Notes under the pieces: model-generated
Told to the model about the DNA's origin: nothing
Database searches by the model: none
What the model saw: only the letters and a program-made list of their open reading frames with translations
Shown here: piece after piece, positions 11,256 to 23,204 of the stretch
How positions within the stretch are numbered: position 1 is the first letter of the stretch
Layout of the letters: the number at the start of each line of letters is the position of its first letter
Assembly: GCA_963930645.1 (NCBI GenBank)
Contig: OZ005649.1
Coordinates: 384,205,887-384,269,886, forward strand
Reading direction: 5' to 3'
Length of the DNA stretch: 64,000 nt
Source: Salticus scenicus
Taxonomy: Eukaryota > Arthropoda > Arachnida > Araneae > Salticidae
Program-made: the position numbers and the translations under genes

Positions 11256-12700
11256 ATGTATATATAGGCTACAGACGCATTTTACTAGAATTGAAAAATA
11301 TTTACTTTTTATCTCTGTTAGTTCGTCAGTCCATCTGTCTATTTGTTTATCTCAAAAAGTGCACTCTCATTTCCAAAGCTATTTCTAGGATGATTCGAAA
11401 GTTATATATGTTATTTAGGTTCACTAAATCCTGTATTCTATTAAAAATGGTGTAATTACTGGTTTACTTACTTATTTTACGGAATTACACAAGAATTCGC
11501 ATACATTACAGAAAAATTCGCTATGCAGACTTCAAAAGGTATTTTTTTTTAAAGAATATTTTTATATTACTGCATTGCAGAAAATACAAAAATAGATAAA
11601 TATTTATATTCATCACAAAACTCTGTTTCCTGTGACATACAGTATGATATACATTAATGATACAAGGCATTTATAAAGCATACAAGGCAGCACAAAACTT
11701 TAAAGAAACTTTATGGTGTATAATTAAGCAATCACAGAAATACATTTTCGCTTATGTTATGCGATTTTAAAACTTTACAACAAAGCTGAAAATTGAAGAT
11801 TAAACTTTAAAAATATTTCACAATCTAAGCAAATTGCGTGATTTTTATTTTTAGTGTATAATTCTGATTGTTGTTATTTTCGTCAAAACCAAGAAAATCA
11901 TTTATATTCTCGTTTTTGCCCTATTTATATAAGAAAGTGTATACGTGAATATAATTACAACAGTTTGACCGTTTATATAAGTGTATTTTAAAAAAAAAAT
12001 TAACTGTATATTTTTGTAATATTATCAAATAAATTTACAACATAAATAATGTACTATCTCAAATTCATCTTTTATTAATTCAATTTTCTCGAACAACTAA
12101 ATTGTAATTACTTTCTATAAAAAATAGCTGCCTTAAAGCCTGTAATTAAACCCTTGAGATTTTAATATTATAAGCCTGTCACCTGATCAATTTACTATGA
12201 AAATTAATACAAAACTCAAAGCTTTGAATTAAAAAAAAAAATACATTGAAGAAAATTCTATGTAAACAAATAAATTAAAGTACAATACAGATATAAAAAT
12301 TATAATAAATAAAATAGATATATATATATTTTAAAGTAATTACTAAGATTTAAATAGATTTAAAAAAAAAAAATGGTATATAAAAATGGATTAATTTAAA
12401 CCTTCTCTAAAATCACCATTTTCTTCACATAGTATATTAAATTTTATTTAACTACTATTTCTTTTAAATACACGTTTGATTAAAGTATTTGTATTTTTTT
12501 TTTTTTTTAATCTCTCTAGCTGCTAAAAGAATATGTTAATATTTTTGAAAATATTCTACTTTTTTTTTTTTTTATTTTTTTTTTTTATAAAAACACATTC
12601 TTTTCTTTTTAGAAAATTGAACTTATTTCCTGCAAAAACCTTTATTGAAATACAGATATTAATAATATATCTGTGTATATTTAACCTATAATTTTTTTTA
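11256..12700. other. AT-rich non-coding DNA
   Basis: No gene or ordered repeat is supported. Poly(T) stretches occur near 12487-12509 and 12560-12585. Confidence 0.45.
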
Positions 12701-12701
12701 A

Positions 12702-12885
12702 AAATCGAAAACTATTTTATTTACGAGACAAGACTCAAGTTAAAATACATTTAAAAACAAAATATACATATAAAAATAATTAAAATCTAGACGTTTCGAA
12801 ACCCGTCCGGGTTTATATGTATATTTTGTTTTTAAATGTATTTTAACTTGAGTTTTGTCTCGTAAATAAAATAGTTTTTGATTTA
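12702..12885. mobile_element. near-perfect inverted repeat, arms about 73 bp
   Basis: The left arm (about 12702-12774) carries TTTACGAGACAAGACTCAAG. The right arm (about 12812-12885) carries CTTGAGTTTTGTCTCGTAAA. Only a few mismatches are visible. The 37-bp centre contains the smaller palindrome AAACCCGTCCGGGTTT. The high arm identity suggests a young hairpin-forming element. Confidence 0.85.
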
Positions 12886-12956
12886 ATATATATAATTGAG
12901 ACGGTCTGATGTTTGTGTACGTTAATTATAATTTTATTTTTGTTTATGTAAAAGGA

Positions 12957-13841
12957 AAAACTAGGAGAGATTGCGCACAGGAATGAGTAGAATGAGTAGA
13001 ATGGGTTGTACTACAATATCGATAGCGGAGTGCCCACTTAAATGTGTATGTTCATTACCTGAACAGTCTAAGATTAAACGTGGTTATTTTGTCTTGTTTT
13101 CAAAAGTGTTTGCTTAAATTTCTAAAACCCTTTTTAGGATTTTTATAGGATGATAGTATTACAAAATGTTTTTTTTAACTAAACGATTTCTCATGGACTT
13201 TTTTATAAATTTTCTTGCGGCAAATGGTTGCATGAAAGTTTCATCATTTATAACAACGAGTGCAACGATTATAGACATAGACATATTACGTCAACGAACA
13301 AGAAACCATTCAAACTGAAAAGGAACTTTATTAATTTTAAGTTAAACCTATTATCTAGTAACTAAATGTTACTTTTTATTATCTAGTCTTTTTTTTTTTT
13401 TTTTTTTTTATCTGCATCTTAAATTTATTTTCTTCCAATAAAAATTTTAATCCTTTTTCATTTTTTTTCATTTCTTTAAATTATTATTATTATTATTATT
13501 ATCATCATTATTAAATTTAAATATCTACATATAAAATAAAAATCTGGTGTGAAACAATCACACGACTTCCATTACTATTGCACGTATTATATGCATTTGT
13601 TTTTTTAATTTTCCAGTAAGAGAAACTTGATACACGTATAAAGACATATAAAACAGAGTTTACATAGCGAGTTGTGAGACAGGGTATCTAAAATGGATTA
13701 ATGAAAGAATTTTCAGGAAATCTGCTAGAGCCGTTTTTGAGATACCAACTTTTACCAAAACTTGGTACTCTCAATTATTGACCGGAAAACAATAATTACA
13801 TACAAAAGGATATTTAAAAGAGAGTTAATATGGCGAGTTTG

Positions 13842-13875
<34 letters not shown>

Positions 13876-14640
13876 ACAGACGTTTTTAAAGGAACGCACT
13901 TGCGAGACCTGAAATTGAGCTATTTATAAAGACGCCTATCAATTTTCCTGAACTAACCAACTATATCATTCCAAAGGGCATCTAATAGAGTGTTTATATA
14001 GCAAATTTGAAGAAAATCATTACAGCCGTTTTTGAGATACGTACTTACGGTCCCACTTCCGGGTTTCTAATTTTCACCAAAGTTTCTAAAATCCATCTGA
14101 ACACCAGACCTGTATCAGCTGTAAAGTTTCGTAGTTCAATCTTTATTAGTTTCAGAGATATGATAGCCAGAAGGTTCCACACACACACATACACACACAC
14201 TGACCAATTGCCAAAAACTACTTTTTTGGACACAGTAGGCCTTAAAACGTGTAAATCAGGTGAAAACTCTATATCGAATATTGGGACCGAATACCATACT
14301 TCCATTACCTACGTTAATAGGGTATTAGAAGTAAAAATATTTGTTTACAAAAACCTTACACCAACGTCATTTAGGTGCAATTATCATTGTTAAAAATTTA
14401 ATTGTGTTTAAAATTAAGCGCAATCTCTCTTACCCTACAAGGAGAGCTTGCGCGAAATAGCTCTCTTGGTTTTATTACAGCTGTTGCTTAAACAGCTTAG
14501 TATAACAACAAAATAGTAATGGAATTGCGTAGAAGAAGGATCACTTCAAAGCTATGCACAACAGTTTAGCAATAAATTAAAATTTAGATTTTTCATAACG
14601 TTTTGTTGAATTGCGCTCAAACTCTCCTAGCATTACCTTA
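12957..14640. mobile_element. possible composite element bounded by AGGAGAG...GCGC inverted motifs
   Basis: At 12957 the sequence reads AAAACTAGGAGAGATTGCGC. Inverted versions occur near 14416 (GCGCAATCTCTCTTACCC) and near 14613 (TTGCGCTCAAACTCTCCTAG). The spacing suggests two alternative right ends or a nested copy. The interior (from 13544, CTGGTGTG...TCACACGACTT) is related to the family at 36314 and 57241. It also holds repeated GTTTTTGAGATAC blocks at about 13733 and 14029. Confidence 0.45.
13544..14335 (+). repeat. diverged member of the CTGGTGTG dispersed family
   Basis: It starts CTGGTGTGAAACAATCACAC like the copies at 36314 and 57241. It later shares a CACACACA stretch, a CCAATTGCCAAAAACTA block and TTAAAACGTGTAAAT (about 14239) with them. 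It contains a poly(A) run at about 13842-13871. The 128-codon frame overlapping the end is a repeat-derived chance frame. Confidence 0.5.
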
Positions 14641-14659
14641 CATAAAAATTCCAAACAAG

Positions 14660-16230
14660 TATCGTGTAAATTCAAAATGTTCTACGCCATAGAATGATAT
14701 GCTATTCAGTTTCTCTCGAAAAAAAAGCTAAACTATAAACTCACGTTTTTACTTTTATTCAGTTAATGGTAATACAGTTTTCTGTGATTGTGAATAAATA
14801 TTAAGAAAACCCCCATACCAATTTCTTATTTTGGAGAACAGCTGAAATTAAGTTCATCCAATGGCGTAAAACTTTTTTTAATTTACACGAATCTAGTTTG
14901 GAGTTGTTATATAAGTCGCTCAATACATTTGGCTATAAAATTATACAAATGAAATTTTTCTAAATCTTACTCATGCGTAGTTAGAAATTATTTAGTAAAA
15001 GTACTCATATTTCATTAGATATTTAATATTTTTTCATTCTGATTGCAGTATGCTGCGTCTAATTTTGTATGCCGAGTTTCTTGAAAATAGCTCTGCACTG
15101 GGTTTAATACATTGTGTGTTATAGATAAAAAAGTGGAAATGTTTTTTGCAATTATTTTAAAGAAACCTTTATATATCCCTGATTGTATGCGGTAGAGGTA
15201 TAAAATTTTATAAAGATAATGAGAAAGAGTTTCATAATCACATGCTAGAGCCAGAACGCATTTCAAGCTTAACTTTTTACAGGGTAATGCCAAACACTTT
15301 CATTTTTCTTTAATTTTTTACTGGTACACCTATCACTTTCGGAGCAAAATTTTAACTAAAATATATGAGAAATAACATGTTCTTTACACTTCGGAAGTTT
15401 CAGAAGGATTTGTTTAGTACTTTTTGAGATATTTTAAAGAACGTCTGAAATCGAAAGTGGAATCATTTATGGAAAGGTAGTGTATTAAAATAAAAATTCC
15501 AGGAGGAGTTTTCGCAGTTAGGAATTAAAATTAAGTGGGTTATAATGTAGTCCACCACCATGCGCTGAGAAAACAATATGTACCACCTCTATCTAGATCA
15601 AATAAGTAGTCCTTTTATGAATCCCTTAACTAGAAATATAGGTTTACGAGCTATGCGTATAAGGTAAATAAATAACTTGGATAGACGAAATGATCGAGAA
15701 TTTCTAGTCTATATTTTTCTAGGGTGTCAATTAATATTATGAATATTATGAATTCTTTGTATTGCGAGAAATTCTTGCTTGATTCCATAGAAATGGGTCA
15801 TAAACCAAGACTATAGTTAAAAAATATATAATAAAACTTGCTATAATAAAACTATAATAAAACTTGCGTCTTGAGTTCTTAATTATTTGCAGTGATTTTT
15901 AAATATGTTTGACCCCACGATAATATAACAAAACGATCTAGAATTCTAACAGGGGGTTTTAGAAGTTGCTAGCAAAGGGAGCTAGAATTTATAAGGATGA
16001 CGTGGAAGTATCCCTAACAACACACTTGTCCACAATACATCTTTAAGATATCCATAGGATTCCCTATACGTCTTTTTCATCAATAGGACATCCTGAGGAT
16101 GTGATTTGGAGAAGATTTGCTGTTAGGGATATTTACTAGAGACGCAATTTAGTTTCTAAATGTCAGTATCAGACCTTTTTCTAAGTGTGTGTGTGTATGT
16201 GTTGTGAAATCTGTCTTAAAACATATTAAT
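14660..16230. other. non-coding, dispersed-repeat fragments
   Basis: A block at about 14890-15000 resembles sequence at 31180-31290; both contain CCGAATGTATTGAGC or CAAATGTATTGAGC-like text. Short inverted blocks TATCCCTAACAAC (about 16010) and GCTGTTAGGGATA (about 16120) bracket about 120 bp, and a related segment lies near 55540-55640. No gene is supported. Confidence 0.45.
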
Positions 16231-17056
16231 ACACTCTCAGAAATGGATACTCAAATTTCCCGAAAATTTCTTCATTTTTGACGAAAATGTTCCTTGGGAT
16301 ATGCTCCGAGCGAACATTTTGTCAAATGGACGAAATTTGTTTCGTTACGTATTTGAGAATACGAATTTCGTCAAAAATAAAAATTATATATTTTATCCTT
16401 CTTATTTCGTCAAATTGAGAAAATTACTTTCGTCACTTGTTTGAACATACGAATTTCGTCAAAAGTAAAGATACATTTTTTCATAATAGTTTAATGATAC
16501 AGAATAAAATACAAATTATAGAATTATAAAATTACTTGCAAGTTCTTTGCTTTAGTCATTAAATCCTAATTTAAAGAAAATATAAGTAAAAAATAGAAAA
16601 CAAATAAAAATCATTTGGACATTTATTTGACAGCTTTGAGATGAGACCTATAGTTACAATGATTTTTGTCTCAATTGATCCATATTTTTACAGAAATTCA
16701 CAGAAACAAGCGCACACAATATTTTGTAGACAGAGGATATCATAAACATCCACGCCCGCACCGCGATTCGAACCCGGGACGTGGGAATCCAGAAGGCAGC
16801 CCCCTACCGACCGAACCACCAGGCCGGCAAATAAAAGTCCTTGTAACGTAAAGTCGAAACAACACAGGAAAAAAAAAACAATATGGCGGTAATGAAAGCT
16901 AGCACATGCTATTGTAAGTAAACAGTTGCGTCAAATATTTGAGAGTTCACGTTTCCTCAAAAATCACGTGATAACTTGACGAAATGGTTGTCAAAAACAA
17001 CGAAATTAAGCCCGAGGATGTCTGAATCGTCAAAATTGAGTATATTATTTCTGAGT
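16231..17056. mobile_element. TIR element with ACACTCTCAGAAAT ends, containing a tRNA-like segment
   Basis: The left end reads ACACTCTCAGAAATGGATAC. The right end, reverse complemented, reads CACTCAGAAATAATATACTC. Pairing continues irregularly inward through blocks such as CGAAATTTCGTCAAAA, for perhaps 150-180 bp. The right half (from about 16707) recurs at 42600-42945, where the terminus is intact as CTGAGAGTGTT. I saw no convincing target duplication. The interior contains a tRNA-like sequence on the minus strand (16754-16828). Confidence 0.65.
16754..16828 (-). pseudogene. tRNA-like sequence (possible SINE head)
   Basis: Read on the minus strand it runs from GCCGGCCTGGTGGTTCGGTC to a B-box-like GGGTTCGAATCGC and ends TGCGGGC. 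The B box is nearly canonical (GGTTCGANTCC). The acceptor stem pairs at about five of seven positions, and the D and anticodon arms pair poorly. The same sequence recurs at 42644-42718. A functional tRNA is unlikely. Confidence 0.45.
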
Positions 17057-18900
17057 GAGTAAAGAGAGCAATTATTTATTTTCCAAAATTTAATATCCTT
17101 TCTGTAAAAGTTAATTTAAAATAGCTGATAATCTATGTATAATGAAGTTTACCGTTTTAAGCAACTCAAACACATTGCATGCTTATTATTATAAATAGTT
17201 TATTGCTCATTAAAAAATAGTGTTTTCAATTTTCAATAGCTATTCAATTTCCTATATTAATAATTTAAAATAAATAAATAAAATTTATTAAAAATTTAGT
17301 GTGTATGTGTTGGATAGAATTATAACTATTTGCATTTGATGAAAACGTTTTTATTACAGGAGAGATTTTCATCTAATTTTGGAATAATGATATATAAATA
17401 ATTGCATTATATTTCTTACATATGGGAATCAGGTTTGCCACAAAATGAAATTTAAGTACCGGATTTTTTATATAGTATTTATTTTAAATAGTTCAAGCCT
17501 AAAATCACTATATAAAAATTTCCATTTGGGAGATCCCTTGGGAGAGATTACACAGAAATTCCTAATTTAATCAGATAAAATAGAAATTAGATTTAATAGA
17601 AATTCCTAATTTAATAAATATATAATAATAAAATAATGTGTAATAACTATTTAGATAGTTTCTAAATTATATATTATTTATTATATTATATATAACTATA
17701 TATTATATTTTCTTCAAAATAATATATAATAATATATAATTAATTATATATTATATTATTTTCAAAACATCAAATCACACATATTTCTTTCTATACTTAG
17801 ATCCACGTAACATGAATATGACTTAAATAAAATGTTTATTTATTTATTTTTATTCTGTGGAAATTTATAGTTTCTAATTTTTTCCAGAAAAAATAAAGTA
17901 ACATAAAACTATAAAATTAAAAGTATTTTTAAATAAATATTGCTTTGAAGTCTTTTTTAATTTATGAGAATGAATAGTATATTCAAAATATGATATTAGA
18001 CATTCATATGTACAGATTTTTTTTTATGTTATTATTATGGTTGAAAATTATATCTTACAATAAAATTTAATGCTTGTATATAAATAAAGATTATTTAAAT
18101 AAATATTACCGAACTATAAAAAACAAAAGCTTCCTGAATAAAATTTAGTACCACATTTAAGAACACGTTAATTTTTAATAAAAATTGCAAATTAAATGAA
18201 ATTTTTTTTAATAAATATTTAAAAACATAGATTTATACAGAATGTTTATATTTCTTTTGCCAAATATTTTACATTATCATAATTAAACTGTTAATATAAG
18301 TATACATATATAATTTATTTTGTAAAATATATGATACTTGTCTAAATTAATTCAAACTTTAGAAAAATTAAATTAAGGAAAATAAAATTAATTTATATCA
18401 TCTATTTTCACGAACATTGAATTGTTTTAATAAATTCCAATACAGTTTATTTTTTATGTAAATAATGAGTGCTAATTAAATACAAAAATAAGATTTTATT
18501 TATGATATTCTGTTTATTTCTAATGTTATCGTATATTTATGTATATATTTTTTAAAGAAATATGAAGAGAAGTAAGGAATTAATGTTTGATAAACATTTA
18601 AAGGCATTTTATTAAATTAATTTTGTATTTCAATATTTAAAACGGTTTTTAAACATAGATAACTAAATTTAAATCAGTGTTTCACTTTGTAACTAATTTT
18701 TCGAATTATAGAACTACGATATAAAACTAGTGTACCGCGTTCACCACAAGACTTTCTTCTCTGTTTTCCTATACAGATTAACGTAGTGCAATTCATTTTA
18801 TTAAAATTATTTTCCATGATAAATACAGACGATTCGAGTCACAAAGAAGTATTACATTAAAAGCGGAAAGATAGTTAATATTGAACCGACATCTAAATAA
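17057..18900. other. extremely AT-rich non-coding DNA
   Basis: Nothing coding or structured is supported. The segment 17570-17770 is almost purely A/T and made of TATAAT-like permutations. Confidence 0.5.
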
Positions 18901-18904
18901 ATTC

Positions 18905-19760
18905 TTCTTTTAGTGCTCTTTTTACTTTCCGAACACTATAGTGAGGAAAGTATTGTAATCATGTCAAAAATCCGAATCACTTATACTTGTTTTTCAGGGA
19001 CACTAGGAAAAATTCTTTATCATTATTGCCTATGGGGCCAAATTTTTGAAAGTGCGATAGTGTCTAAACGCTTTATTAAGCTGAGCAAAAAAAATTGTAC
19101 GCATGTTATAGGTCACAGTTGCACGAACTGCATAGATTATGGTAAATTTAGCACTTACTGTTTTTTTACAGGGGCACAAAGAAAAATTCTTTATCATTAT
19201 GGTCTATGGGACCAAATTTTTTAAAGTGTCTAAATGCCTTATTAATCTGAGCAAAAAATTTGTACACATGTTATAGGTCACAGTTGCACCAGCTGTATAG
19301 ATTTTGGTGAATTTAGCACTTACAGTTTTTTTTTTTTTTTTTTTTTTTTTTACAGGGACACAAAGAAAAATTCTTTATCATTATGGCCTATGGGACGAAA
19401 TTTTTAAAAGTGCAATAGCATCTGAACACCTTATTCAATTGAGCTGAAAATTTATACGAATATTATAAATCCTTGTTGCACTAGCTGTAAGCATTTTGGT
19501 GAATCTAGCAGCATCCAGCATTTATAGGTTTTTACAGGGATACAACTAAAATATCTTTATCATTATGACCAAAAGTTCAATAGTACTCCAAGTTCAGTAG
19601 CGTTAAATAAAACATCGTGTAATATATGGAGAAAAATACTCAAACACTCTATTATGTTTCTTTCTTTTTTGTTTGTTTAACAACTCCTCTTTCTTTATCT
19701 ACAAAACTGTTAATTACTAAATGTGCGGAAAATCGAGTGGAGTCCCTCCAGATTTTTTCC
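18905..19760 (+). repeat. long dispersed repeat with ~180-bp internal tandem units (copy 1)
   Basis: The copy begins TTTACTTTCCGAACACTATA. It contains three and a half internal units starting (T)ACAGGG(G)(C/A)ACA(A)A near 19003, 19168, 19354 and 19537. Each unit carries CTTTATCATTATGGCCTATG-like text and a TAGGTCACAGTTGCAC-like block. It ends with GAGTGGAGTCCCTCCAGATT (about 19734). Related copies lie at 23205-23960 and 48570-50350. The 103-codon frame in it is a repeat artefact with no recognised domain. Confidence 0.75.
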
Positions 19761-19871
19761 TTTATTTTAAATAAACTATTGTATCCCATAATAAGAATTA
19801 TGTAATATTTCAATTAAAACTCATTTTAATATTTATGAAGTTAGTATGAGGTGGTGTCATCGCAAAATGGG

Positions 19872-20088
19872 TACAGTCGGTAACAAAAGTCTCCGAACAC
19901 TAGCAAAAATTCCTATCTAAAAAAAAGTACACTTCATACTGTTTTGTTAAATAAATCCTTGTCGAATCATGTTCTAAGAATGACTAAAAATATGACTCGA
20001 CAAGGATTTATTTAACAAACAGTATTAACTCTACTTTTTTTACATAGGAATTTTTGCTAGTGTTCGGATATTTGTGTTACCGACTATA
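19872..20088. mobile_element. palindromic Tc1/mariner-type MITE, copy 1
   Basis: The left end is TACAGTCGGTAACAAAAGTC and the right end is TTGTGTTACCGACTATA. The halves pair through most of the 217 bp, including TAAATAAATCCTTGTCGA against TCGACAAGGATTTATTTA. A TA dinucleotide flanks each end. The CAGT(C)..AAAAGT start resembles Tc1/mariner TIRs. It has no coding capacity. Confidence 0.8.
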
Positions 20089-20237
20089 CATCTCGAATTC
20101 GTAAAACTGGCAGGGGTGGGTAATCTATTAGAAAAATGTTTAGTTAGCTACGGTTAAATAAAAAGAAAAGTAAAAGAAATAATGTATATTTTCTGAACAT
20201 TTGCATTACATTTACTTTAAAATTTTACGTTTTTAGA

Positions 20238-20454
20238 TACTGTCGGTAACGAAAGTGTCCGAACACTAGCAAAAATTCCTATGTAAAAACAGTACACTTC
20301 ATACGGTTTTGTTAAATAAATCTTTGTCGAATCATGTTCTTAGACTGACTAAGAACATGATTCGATAAGGATTTATTTAACGAAACAGTATTAAGTGTAC
20401 TTTTTTTACATAGGAATTTTTGCTAGTGTTCGGTCACTTTTGTTACCGACTATA
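20238..20454. mobile_element. palindromic Tc1/mariner-type MITE, copy 2
   Basis: Same structure and length as the copy at 19872, with ends TACTGTCGGTAACGAAAGTG and CTTTTGTTACCGACTATA. Only about 150 bp separates the two, and the intervening sequence is unrelated, which argues for two insertions and against tandem duplication. Confidence 0.8.
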
Positions 20455-20970
20455 CAATCGTGATGAACAAGAATGAAATTTTCAATTACGTAAATGATTT
20501 CAAAAGAATTTCTTTTTAGTATTAATGAATTTTAAACAATCATGATTTTTGTTACTTAAATTTCATACCCATCATAATGTTTGACATATAAGAGAAATGT
20601 ACATGTAACAATTTTTACTGAATTGCCCCGAATTCTAATGGTTATGAACCTATTTGTAGGTTTAGTTTATTGAACTATGTTCATTCTTTGCACTTTAGAG
20701 CCAATAAAACCAGGTACAAATGCTTAAAGTAAATTTTAAATCATTACGAATTAAACCCCTAACAGGGGCTTGAACCTGACACCTATGGCTTCAAGGTCAA
20801 AGGTATTGCAGGGCGAACCTCGAATTGAGATCCTGATTTTTACTTTATTTTTTATCATATTACTTTATTATTTTTTTTTATTTACTTATTTGTTTATTTT
20901 TGCACATTTGACCTAAAATGCGTTATCTGAAAGTATTAAGCATTTACATGCAAGAACAAAACTTTATATA

Positions 20971-21032
<62 letters not shown>

Positions 21033-21800
21033 ATTTAACAAAGTATACAGTATGTATTTTTTATTCATGTTATACATTTTCATAATTTTTAAACAGTATG
21101 ATATATTTTGAGTACTGAACCAAATTTTAGAAGCATTTTAGATTGTCTCTCGAATGTGTGTATGAATGTTTAGAGAAAAAATGAAAATAAAATAAATAAA
21201 TAAAGGGAAACATTAATATACAGATTTTTTTCCTAATTTTTTGTATGTTTCCTCTTTTATAATAATAGTTTGGTTCTATTTTAGAAAATAAAACCAATTT
21301 TAAATTATTTCTGCTAACACTTGTAGTAATTATTGTTGAAATTTATTTTATAATGAATTTTTAATTCCACGTTCCTAATCGTGAATATTAACCTTAATAG
21401 ATTAATGCCATATATTTGCATTTCAGACCAAGACAATATTCATTATGCAATATTTTCTTTGGAGTTGTTACCCATATTTACATCTGTTTCAGAAAAATAA
21501 AAAATAATAAAAAAATAAATTAATTAAATAAAATTTCCTAGTCTTAAGTCGACGGGAACTACCTGGGTTCGAACCCACTCCCACTAAAAAATCGACAGTT
21601 TCATTCATTCATCTACACTGTGAACTCAAGTTGCATATTTTCAACCAAAGTACTGAAAGCAGATTGCTTTCGATATTCCCCCCACACACACACACACACA
21701 CACGCACACCGACTTCAAAAGGATTATAATTTTTTGGCCGCTATCAAAAGGTAAAAATTTCTGTTCTTGATTTACGAATTAAGAAGTAGTTGCCTTCTCC
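20455..21800. other. non-coding DNA with microsatellites and B-box-like fragments
   Basis: A long (TA)n lies at about 20968-21029 and a (CA)n at about 21682-21704. The texts GGGGCTTGAACCTGACACC (about 20765) and TGGGTTCGAACCCACTCC (about 21564) resemble tRNA T arms, but I could not fold whole tRNAs around them. No protein gene is supported. Confidence 0.5.
20968..21029. repeat. (TA)n microsatellite, about 60 bp
   Basis: The sequence is uninterrupted TA apart from its edges. It is one of the longest TA runs in the window. Confidence 0.95.
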
Positions 21801-21829
21801 GTCTATCTCCCCCCCCCCCACCTCAAAAG

Positions 21830-21860
<31 letters not shown>

Positions 21861-22630
21861 GTTTACTTTATTTTATTTTATTTTTTTTATTTTTTCTTCT
21901 TTTTTCACTAGTTAAGTTTGATACATTTTACTTATATATGTCAAATTTATTAAATACTTATATGTGTTTATTAATGGAGAAAGAATGCACTGCAATGTAT
22001 TTTCTTCATATTAAACTTATTATTAATTTTGTTATTAATTAAAAAATATACATATAAATTGATTTTTTAAAGAAGAATCTATTGACATAGAAAATATTAC
22101 TTTTTTATTTCTAATGTTTTTCGATGCGCTATGGCATAACAACAGGTGTTCCTTGATTTTTGACATAGCGGAACTTAGTTAAAAAAAAAAAAAACTTTTT
22201 TTTATTGGCTTTGACGCAATGACTTACGCCAAGAAAAAAAAAAGACACCAAATCTGTTTCGCAATTCAACATCTGAACATCTGTATTGAGAATAGTTGCT
22301 TTTTTGTTATATATATATATATATATATAATTTCATTATTATACAGTGGTATATCAAACGTATTTTATTTTATTTATTTATTTGTTATGGTTTTAAGGCA
22401 TTCTATATTAGAGTTTCGTGGTTTTACAAATTAAGGAATTTTGAACCGTTATTTAAAACACAAATTTCACTTCCAAAATAATAGTATTTAAATTTCGTAA
22501 AAAAGTATTCACATACGAAATGAATGTCAGTAAATTTATTATTTATATAAATACGAAATAAAATCGATAGACTGATTTTTTTTCAATAAACCAAGAAATC
22601 GTGAAACTAGTATACAACTAGAGATGAAAT
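21801..22630. other. poly-tract-rich non-coding DNA
   Basis: It begins with poly(C) and a long poly(A) run at about 21829-21857, followed by T-rich sequence and (TA)n at about 22309-22329. The frames here encode runs of lysine and phenylalanine only. Confidence 0.55.
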
Positions 22631-22635
22631 ATTAA

Positions 22636-23144
22636 CCCTCTGTAACTCATGACCTTTAATATTTTTGTGTTTATTTGTTTCGTAATAATTGGAAAAAAAT
22701 AAAATACACGTGTTTCAGGTTTTTTTTTTTTATTTCTCATAAATTTCGAAAAAACAAACAAAAACACCTACAGGCAACAAACACTTTTTAGCATAAAATC
22801 CTATAAAATACGTGAAATTGGGTCAAAATCAATATTATACAATGAATTTGAAACACTTACCTCTTCACTGTTTCAATATAAAACACAAAACATACGAAAA
22901 ACTATTTTTTATTATTTTTTGAATCAGAGCCGGTCCGCACTTGTCGTTAGTTACCCACTGTCGAGTAATGAACTTCAACTTACGACATACGGCGCCATCC
23001 AGTTGTGTTTCGAGATACTAGATTCTCTAACTGTGAGTGTATACGACAGGCTACAGTGCGTGATTACGTTTTAGAACCGATTCTTTGAATTTGAACCACG
23101 ATCGAACGGTATGTTGCCTACAGTCTACAGTATGGTACAGAGGG
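22636..23144. mobile_element. piggyBac-type non-autonomous element
   Basis: The element starts CCCTCTGTAACTC directly after TTAA (22632-22635). It ends GGTACAGAGGG directly before TTAA (23145-23148). The termini form a short inverted repeat (CCCTCTGTA, then A/C, C). TTAA duplication with CCC-starting ends is the signature of piggyBac transposition. The interior 22920-23130 is noticeably richer in G+C than its surroundings. No transposase frame exists. Confidence 0.7.
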
Positions 23145-23204
23145 TTAAGGGAAAATCTATTGTTTATTCAAGTTAAATTAATAAATTAATTAAACGTTAT
23201 AGTG

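Noticed and set aside
14007..14393. 128-codon plus-strand frame with a minus-strand partner
   Set aside because: It lies in a dispersed repeat, includes a CA-repeat-encoded HTHTYTHT tract, and has no relatives in the better-preserved family copies.
15015..15293. A 92-codon minus-strand frame with an NPVQ-like motif that briefly suggested a LINE reverse transcriptase
   Set aside because: No catalytic motif or continuation in neighbouring frames was seen, and the adjacent sequence belongs to a non-coding dispersed repeat also found at 31180-31290.
20750..20840. Possible tRNA around GGGGCTTGAACCTGACACC
   Set aside because: Only a T-arm-like segment and a B-box-like word are present. Acceptor and D arms could not be paired.
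21560..21585. GGTTCGAACCC B-box word
   Set aside because: It is isolated, with no A box at the right distance and no cloverleaf. It is a perfect small palindrome likely to occur by chance.
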